From DASUBN01 sp035691665 (GTDB taxonomy: Bacteria; Pseudomonadota; Gammaproteobacteria; Natronospirales; REEB76): 11,402 bases of DNA. A program made the translations under genes and the position numbers. The stretch covers positions 1-11,402 of the forward strand of contig DASSIS010000136.1 in the NCBI GenBank assembly GCA_035691665.1, read 5' to 3'. How positions within the stretch are numbered: position 1 is the stretch's first letter; every line of letters starts with the position of its first letter. The notes under the pieces were generated by a model. The model made no database searches, had not been told where the DNA came from, and was given only the letters and a program-made list of their open reading frames with translations. This document shows positions 7,183-11,402 of the stretch, piece after piece.

Positions 7183-7203
7183 TGTCCCCCTGCCCGGAGG
7201 GGG
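7141..7203 (+). promoter_or_regulatory. Overlapping alternative stems in the phosphatase leader
   Basis: Three inverted repeats share arms. CCCT (7141-7144) pairs with AGGG (7152-7155). GGGGACA (7153-7159) pairs with TGTCCCC (7183-7189). CCCCCT (7186-7191) pairs with AGGGGG (7198-7203). Forming the middle stem would prevent the other two. The last stem ends 44 bases before the ATG at 7248. If transcribed, this resembles an attenuator-like switch. A protein-binding DNA role, or chance in a G/C-run-rich stretch, is also possible. Confidence 0.35.
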
Positions 7204-7247
7204 GCTGTTTTGACGAAAATCTATCAGGGGATGACAGGCAGGCACCC

Positions 7248-7973
7248 ATGAACGAATCCCGGTCGTTGCGGTGGAATTCGCGCGCCATCAGCCATGTGGG
7301 CGTGGTGCGCAAGAACAATGAAGATTCCTATTTGCATCGCCCGGATATCGGGCTCTGGGCCGTGGCCGACGGCATGGGCGGACACTCGGCGGGCGACGTG
7401 GCCAGCCAGACCGTGGTGGAGTGCTTGGGGCAGGTAACTGCCAACGGCAGCTTGAGCAGTATGGTGGAATCCACCGAGGACAAGCTCTTGGAAGCGAACC
7501 GCCGCCTGCTGGCGCTCGCCGTGAACCAGCACCAGCGCACCATCGGCAGCACCGCCGTCGCCCTGCTCGCCCGCGGCAGCCACGTGGCCTGTCTCTGGGC
7601 CGGCGACAGCCGCGCCTACCGCATCCGGGGCAAGCGGATCGAGCGCATGACGCAGGACCACGCCATGGTGGAGGACCTGGTCTCCAGCGGCCTCATGTCC
7701 CGCGACGAGGCCATGAGCCATCCCCAGGCCAACCGCATCACCCGCGCCATCGGCGCCATGCCCGGCCTGTTCGTGGACGTGGAGATCTTCGCGCTGGAGC
7801 CCGGCGACATATTCCTGCTCTGCAGCGACGGGCTCTACAAGGAGCTCAACGACGCCGATATCGTCAAGGCCCTGAACGGCAACGAGCAGGGGGTGGATGC
7901 CCTCATCAACCTCGCCCTGGAGCGCCGCGCGCGGGATAATGTGACCGTCGTCGCGGTGCGCTTCACCGCCTGA
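7248..7973 (+). CDS. PP2C-family Ser/Thr protein phosphatase (PppA/Stp1-like)
   Basis: A 241-residue cytoplasmic metal-dependent (PPM/PP2C) phosphatase that removes phosphate from Ser/Thr residues; its length matches single-domain bacterial enzymes such as Stp1 and PppA. The conserved motifs appear in order: GVVRKNNEDS with R21, E25 and D26; ADGMGGH with metal ligand D41 and G42; GSTAV (101-104 region); WAGDSRAY with D120 and R122; TQDHAMVEDLV; ITRAIG; SDGL with D194; and RDNVTVV with D230 and N231. All expected metal-binding aspartates are present, so it should be active. No signal peptide or membrane segment is seen. The ATG at 7248 places the catalytic motif at the usual distance from the N terminus; the open frame upstream has no family features. 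Its ribosome site is weak (AGGCAGG-like). The Ser/Thr kinase gene starts 62 bases after its stop, so the pair is probably an operon and this enzyme probably opposes that kinase. PppA-PpkA pairs of type VI secretion are an analogy, but no type VI gene is in view. Confidence 0.95.
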   Translation: MNESRSLRWNSRAISHVGVVRKNNEDSYLHRPDIGLWAVADGMGGHSAGDVASQTVVECLGQVTANGSLSSMVESTEDKLLEANRRLLALAVNQHQRTIGSTAVALLARGSHVACLWAGDSRAYRIRGKRIERMTQDHAMVEDLVSSGLMSRDEAMSHPQANRITRAIGAMPGLFVDVEIFALEPGDIFLLCSDGLYKELNDADIVKALNGNEQGVDALINLALERRARDNVTVVAVRFTA

Positions 7974-7980
7974 GACCCGA

Positions 7981-8009
7981 CCGGCTGGGATCGGCCGGCG
8001 ACGTATTTT
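7981..8009 (+). terminator. Weak hairpin in the phosphatase-kinase gap
   Basis: CCGGC (7981-7985) pairs with GCCGG (7994-7998) around an eight-base loop, and TATTTTG follows five bases later. The stem is short and the T-run is detached, so full termination is unlikely. It may attenuate transcription or protect RNA between the phosphatase and kinase messages. Confidence 0.25.
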
Positions 8010-8035
8010 GGACCGCATGCCTTGGGAGTAGCTCT

Positions 8036-11000
8036 GTGACCGATTTCGAAAAGCTGCTGAAAGACGTCATCCAAGGCAAGGGCAACCTGGCCCCGGTGCG
8101 CAACTGGCTCGACAAGAACCTGACCCAGCCCGGCTGCGACCATGCGGTGCTGCTCAAGGCCCTGGATAAGGCGCTCGAGTCCGGTCTCTCCGAACCCGTG
8201 GCGCGTGCGATCCGCACCCACATCGAGTCCGTGCCCCCCGCTCCCAAGAAACCCGCCTCCCCCACCGACCAGGATTTCCCCTTCGAGCTGGAGGAGATGA
8301 CGACGCGAGAGGAGGACAGCGCCCGCGCCGAGAAGACCCAGCTCGAGGCCAAGGGCGGGGCCAAGACCCAGATCATGAACCGCGGCGATAAGACCGTGAT
8401 CACCGCGCCGCGCGAGGATGGGCAGACCGCCAACGAGCACACCCGCTCCATGGGCGATCGCACCACCATCCAGCAGCCCGCCTCCGAGGAAGCCATCACC
8501 ATGCGTACCGACAAGGGACGCACGGTGATCACCAGCAAGGGCGGGCGCGAGGATCCGACCGGCAACCGCAGCGGCGGCAAGGAGGCCGATCCCTTCGCGA
8601 TGGATTCGCAACCCACCGCCTCCGGCCGCAGCGGCCGCTCGACCACCGGCACGAGCTGGCGCACCAGCACCGGACTCAAGGCCAGCGGTGGCGCCGACAA
8701 CCTGGGACCGGGCTCGGTGCTCAAGGATCGCTTCGAGCTCATGGACGTGCTCGGCGAAGGCGGCATGGGCAAGGTGTACAAGGCGCGTGACCTGCTCAAG
8801 GTCGAAGCCAAGGACAAGAATCCGTACATCGCGGTCAAGACCCTGACCGGCGACTTCAAGCAGCACCCGGAATCCTTCATCGCGCTGCAGCGCGAATCCA
8901 GCAAGGCACAGCGCCTCGCGCACCCGAACATCGCCACCGTGTACGACTTCGACCGCGACGGCGGCACGGTGTACATGACGATGGAGCTGATGGAAGGCGA
9001 TGAGCTCGCCAAGTACATCAAGCATCTGCCCGCCGGCGGCCTGCCGGTGTTGGACGCGACCAACATCATCAAGCAGCTGTGCGACGGCCTCGCTTACGCA
9101 CATTCGAAGCAGCTGGTGCACTCCGACTTCAAGCCGGGCAACGCCTTCCTCACCAAGGACGGTACCGTCAAGCTGCTCGACTTCGGCATCGCCCGCGCTT
9201 CCAAGACGCGCAAGGACACCCAGGGCGAGACCACGGTGTTCGACCCGGGCCAGCTCGGCGCACTCACGCCCGCTTACGCCACGGTCGAGATGTTCGAAGG
9301 CCTCGATCCGGATCCGCGCGACGACATCTACGCGCTCGCCTGCGTCTCCTACGAGCTGCTCACCGGCAAGCACCCCTTCAACAAGCTCTCGGCTCCCAAG
9401 GTGCTGGAGAAGGGTCTCAAGCCCGCTCCCATCGCCAAGCTCAACAACCGCCAGAACCGCGCGCTGTTCAAGGCGCTCGCCCTGCGTCGCGAGGAGCGTA
9501 CCGGGACGGTGGAGGAGTTCTGGGACAACCTGCGTCCGCGCAAGAGCCGCACCAAGCAGTTCGTGGCCCTCGGCGTCGTCGGCACCGTGGTGCTGGTGGC
9601 GGCGTTCTATTTCCCGATCACCAACTACCTACACGCGCGCCGCAATAACCAGATCGTGGCCCAGATCGAGAGCGGCCAGGCGGACATCCCCAGCATCCTG
9701 AAGCTGGTCGCCACCTACGATGCGGATTCGCAGCGCGCGATCCTCGACAACGCCAAGGACAAGATCATCAAGTATTTCGAGAACATCGCCGAGGGCGACG
9801 TCGACCAGAGCAAGGGCCAGTACAACTACGCGGGCGCCCTGGACTCCGTCAAGACCGCGAATGTCCTGTACCCCGACTCCGCGGAACTCTCCCAGGAGAA
9901 TCTCAGCCTGCAGAACCGCAAGAACACCTTGCTGAGCTCGTTGACCACCGAGTTCAACGCCATGCTCACGGCGCGCAAGCTCATGCCGGGCAACGGCACC
10001 AACATCACCGATGTGGTGAAGATCCTGCGCGTGGCCGACCCCGAGAACAGCATGCTCAAGGACGCGCGTCTCGCCAACAACTATGCGCAGTTGGTCCAGC
10101 AGTCGGTCAACAACCAGGACTACGCTTCCGCCAACGACGTGTTGAAGGTGGGTCTCGATTACGCGCCCACCGATTCCTCGCTGCTCAACCTCCAGGACCA
10201 GGTGAAGCGCGAACTGAAGCGCGAGCAGGATGCGCAACTCATCGCCCAGCTTGAAGGCAGGCTCAAGGCCGCGGCGCCCGGACTGCATACCCTCGCCGAC
10301 TTCGACAAGGTCCGCGACGACATGCTCAAGCTGCACAACCTGAACCCGGGCGACGCCGCCATTGAAAGGCTCAACGACCCGCTCAAGGCGGCCTTGGCAA
10401 CCTCCTTCACCGCAGCGACGCAGCAGAAGCGCTGGGATGACGCCGAGAAGAGCCTCTACGGCTACTCGCATCTCCTCGCGCTGCAGGACGTGCTCGAGGA
10501 ACGCCAGGCTCTCACCCAGGCCGAGGTCAGCGGCGGCTACGTGCCGGCCGACATGCAAGCGCGCCTCGGGCTCGTGAAGCAGCACCGCGACTCCATCCAG
10601 TCGCTGCTCGACAACGCCAAATACGACAGCGATTGGGACAACCAGTTGCTCGGCCTCTTCCAAGAGACGACCGCGCTGCTGCAACCCAACGACATGGAGT
10701 GGTACCAGGAACTGCGTGACGGCACCGGCAAGACCTACATCAAGGTCGCGCAGCAGATGATCCAGCAGAATCGTTTCGATGCGGCCCAGAACCTGCTCGC
10801 CACGGGCAAGCTCTACTCGCCGCAGCTGGCCGACTTCGCCACCACCGAGCTGGCCTTGAACAACGCCGTGACGGCGTTCAAGCAGGCCCAGGCCGAGAAG
10901 CTGCGCGTGGCCTCGATCGATGCCTCCAAGAACCAGTTCCAAACCCAGTTGAACGCCGGACAGTTGGACGACGCGAAGAAGACCTACGGCGTCCTGCAGG

Positions 11001-11402
11001 GACAGCTGCCCGCCAACGACGCGTTCTTTACCGATACCGCGCCCAAGGCCTACGCCCTCGCCTACCTGAACCTGGCGCGCGGGCGCGCAGCGAACAACGA
11101 CTTCCGTGGCGCCACGCAACTGGTGAAGACCGGCCTGCAGTACTCGCCGCTGGACGACCTGAAGAAGGCCTTGACCGACTACACCGCGCAGCAGTCGAAG
11201 GGTGACCTGTTCACCATGGTGGACAGCCTGCAACCCTCCGGCATGGCCGAACTCAAGGCCAAGCTCGGCGAGGTGCAGCACCAGTTCCCGAAGGAACAGA
11301 CCAGCATCGCCGATACGCTGACCAAGCGCCTGGCCCAGCATATCGACGGCCTGCGCGACACCGACGCCGGCCTCGCTTACGACCTCTGGAACGCCGCGAA
11401 GT
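8036..11402 (+). CDS. Membrane-anchored Ser/Thr protein kinase with periplasmic TPR-like region (3' end outside window)
   Basis: Hanks-type kinase predicted to phosphorylate Ser/Thr in the cytoplasm; 1122 residues are coded here without a stop. The GTG at 8036 follows GGGAG by seven bases, and no upstream in-frame start is better. Residues 1-65 form a small helical domain I do not recognise. Residues 66-235 are a polar, probably disordered tail with five [K/R]Tx[I/L] motifs. The kinase domain (about 234-500) has the glycine loop GEGGMGKV (240-247), Lys268 in IAVK, catalytic loop HSDFKPGN (362-369), DFG at 382-384, TPAYATVEM (411-419) in place of TPxYxAPE, and DDIYALACVSYEL (429 on). Arg of HRD is Ser, so it is a non-RD kinase; Lys, Asp, Asn and DFG are intact, so activity is expected. 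One transmembrane helix follows (about 509-529), after a basic RKSRTK stop. The remainder is helical with TPR-like repeats (for example DAAQNLLATGKLYSP, DDAKKTYGVLQGQLP, RGATQLVKTGLQYSP), probably periplasmic. The PP2C gene just upstream is its likely antagonist. Confidence 0.94.
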   Translation, partial: MTDFEKLLKDVIQGKGNLAPVRNWLDKNLTQPGCDHAVLLKALDKALESGLSEPVARAIRTHIESVPPAPKKPASPTDQDFPFELEEMTTREEDSARAEKTQLEAKGGAKTQIMNRGDKTVITAPREDGQTANEHTRSMGDRTTIQQPASEEAITMRTDKGRTVITSKGGREDPTGNRSGGKEADPFAMDSQPTASGRSGRSTTGTSWRTSTGLKASGGADNLGPGSVLKDRFELMDVLGEGGMGKVYKARDLLKVEAKDKNPYIAVKTLTGDFKQHPESFIALQRESSKAQRLAHPNIATVYDFDRDGGTVYMTMELMEGDELAKYIKHLPAGGLPVLDATNIIKQLCDGLAYAHSKQLVHSDFKPGNAFLTKDGTVKLLDFGIARASKTRKDTQGETTVFDPGQLGALTPAYATVEMFEGLDPDPRDDIYALACVSYELLTGKHPFNKLSAPKVLEKGLKPAPIAKLNNRQNRALFKALALRREERTGTVEEFWDNLRPRKSRTKQFVALGVVGTVVLVAAFYFPITNYLHARRNNQIVAQIESGQADIPSILKLVATYDADSQRAILDNAKDKIIKYFENIAEGDVDQSKGQYNYAGALDSVKTANVLYPDSAELSQENLSLQNRKNTLLSSLTTEFNAMLTARKLMPGNGTNITDVVKILRVADPENSMLKDARLANNYAQLVQQSVNNQDYASANDVLKVGLDYAPTDSSLLNLQDQVKRELKREQDAQLIAQLEGRLKAAAPGLHTLADFDKVRDDMLKLHNLNPGDAAIERLNDPLKAALATSFTAATQQKRWDDAEKSLYGYSHLLALQDVLEERQALTQAEVSGGYVPADMQARLGLVKQHRDSIQSLLDNAKYDSDWDNQLLGLFQETTALLQPNDMEWYQELRDGTGKTYIKVAQQMIQQNRFDAAQNLLATGKLYSPQLADFATTELALNNAVTAFKQAQAEKLRVASIDASKNQFQTQLNAGQLDDAKKTYGVLQGQLPANDAFFTDTAPKAYALAYLNLARGRAANNDFRGATQLVKTGLQYSPLDDLKKALTDYTAQQSKGDLFTMVDSLQPSGMAELKAKLGEVQHQFPKEQTSIADTLTKRLAQHIDGLRDTDAGLAYDLWNAAK
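8336..8533 (+). repeat. Five [K/R]-T-x-[I/L] motifs in the kinase N-terminal tail
   Basis: KTQL, KTQI, KTVI, RTTI and RTVI occur with the threonine at residues 101, 111, 120, 143 and 163, all in a polar linker before the kinase domain. Two have the extended form [D/G][K/R]TVIT. The even spacing and conserved neighbours inside otherwise unstructured sequence suggest functional sites, for example autophosphorylation sites read by a phosphothreonine-binding partner. Confidence 0.6.
9650..11402 (+). repeat. TPR-like helical repeats in the kinase C-terminal region
   Basis: From about residue 540 the protein is a string of amphipathic helices with recurring A-x2-[L/V]-x3-L-x3-P-x-[D/N] patterns, as in SVKTANVLYPDSAEL, DVLKVGLDYAPTDSSL, LLATGKLYSPQLADF and LVKTGLQYSPLDDL. 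This matches the helix-B-to-next-repeat junction of tetratricopeptide repeats, though the units are degenerate and vary in length. Location after the single membrane helix puts it in the periplasm if the kinase domain is cytoplasmic. Confidence 0.6.

Larger units (their letters stand above)
6924..7247. other. Divergent intergenic region between the TPS locus and the phosphatase-kinase unit
   Basis: This 324-base gap must contain the promoters of both divergent units. It is richer in A/T than the genes around it. It holds an inverted repeat at 7020-7040, two copies of TATGTAACAT, a stretch of alternating TA at 7111-7118, a hairpin followed by TTTT at 7059-7077, and overlapping inverted repeats at 7141-7203. 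No -35/-10 pair is good enough to call. No protein-coding signal is convincing: a TTG-initiated in-frame extension of the phosphatase through 7107-7247 has no family similarity. Confidence 0.7.

Noticed and set aside
7107..7247. Upstream TTG-initiated extension of the phosphatase
   Set aside because: No ribosome site or family similarity; PP2C proteins begin close to the catalytic motif, which fits the ATG at 7248. The region also carries repeats typical of regulatory DNA.
9629..11341. Minus-strand open frame of 570 codons opposite the kinase 3' region, and 7835-9373 opposite the kinase 5' region
   Set aside because: Low-complexity Leu/Gly/Val/Arg composition without family motifs, antisense to a kinase with full catalytic motifs.

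Overview
GC-rich DNA (codon third positions strongly G/C) from a Gram-negative bacterium, most likely a beta- or gammaproteobacterium. The outer-membrane Omp85/TpsB transporter, the Sec-dependent haemagglutinin-type exoprotein and the style of the Ser/Thr kinase all point this way. No species-level marker was recognised.

Layout. Positions 1-6923 (minus strand) hold a two-partner secretion (TPS, type Vb) locus. The transporter gene (tpsB-like, 6923-4866) comes first and the exoprotein gene (tpsA-like, starting at 4624) follows 241 bases later. The exoprotein runs off the left edge of the window with at least 1541 residues coded here. Positions 7248-11402 (plus strand) hold a reversible-phosphorylation pair: a PP2C-type Ser/Thr phosphatase (7248-7973) and, 62 bases later, a large membrane-spanning Ser/Thr kinase (from 8036) that runs off the right edge. 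The two units are divergent and share a 324-base intergenic region (6924-7247) rich in direct and inverted repeats.

How the genes fit together. TpsB should sit in the outer membrane and export TpsA, recognised through its N-terminal haemagglutination-type TPS domain, as a long beta-helical surface fibre. The cytoplasmic kinase domain and the PP2C enzyme should set the phosphorylation state of shared threonine targets. The kinase is anchored by one membrane helix and carries a long periplasmic helical, TPR-like region that could sense or bind something in the envelope. A link between the two units is inference from divergent adjacency only.

Most noteworthy: five [K/R]-T-x-[I/L] motifs in the kinase's N-terminal tail, a non-RD kinase core with a degenerate APE motif, overlapping (mutually exclusive) stems in the phosphatase leader, a long helical insertion inside the first POTRA of TpsB, and glycine-rich repeat modules plus scattered GGxGxD-like segments in TpsA. 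I see no tRNA, rRNA, CRISPR array, insertion sequence or frameshift.
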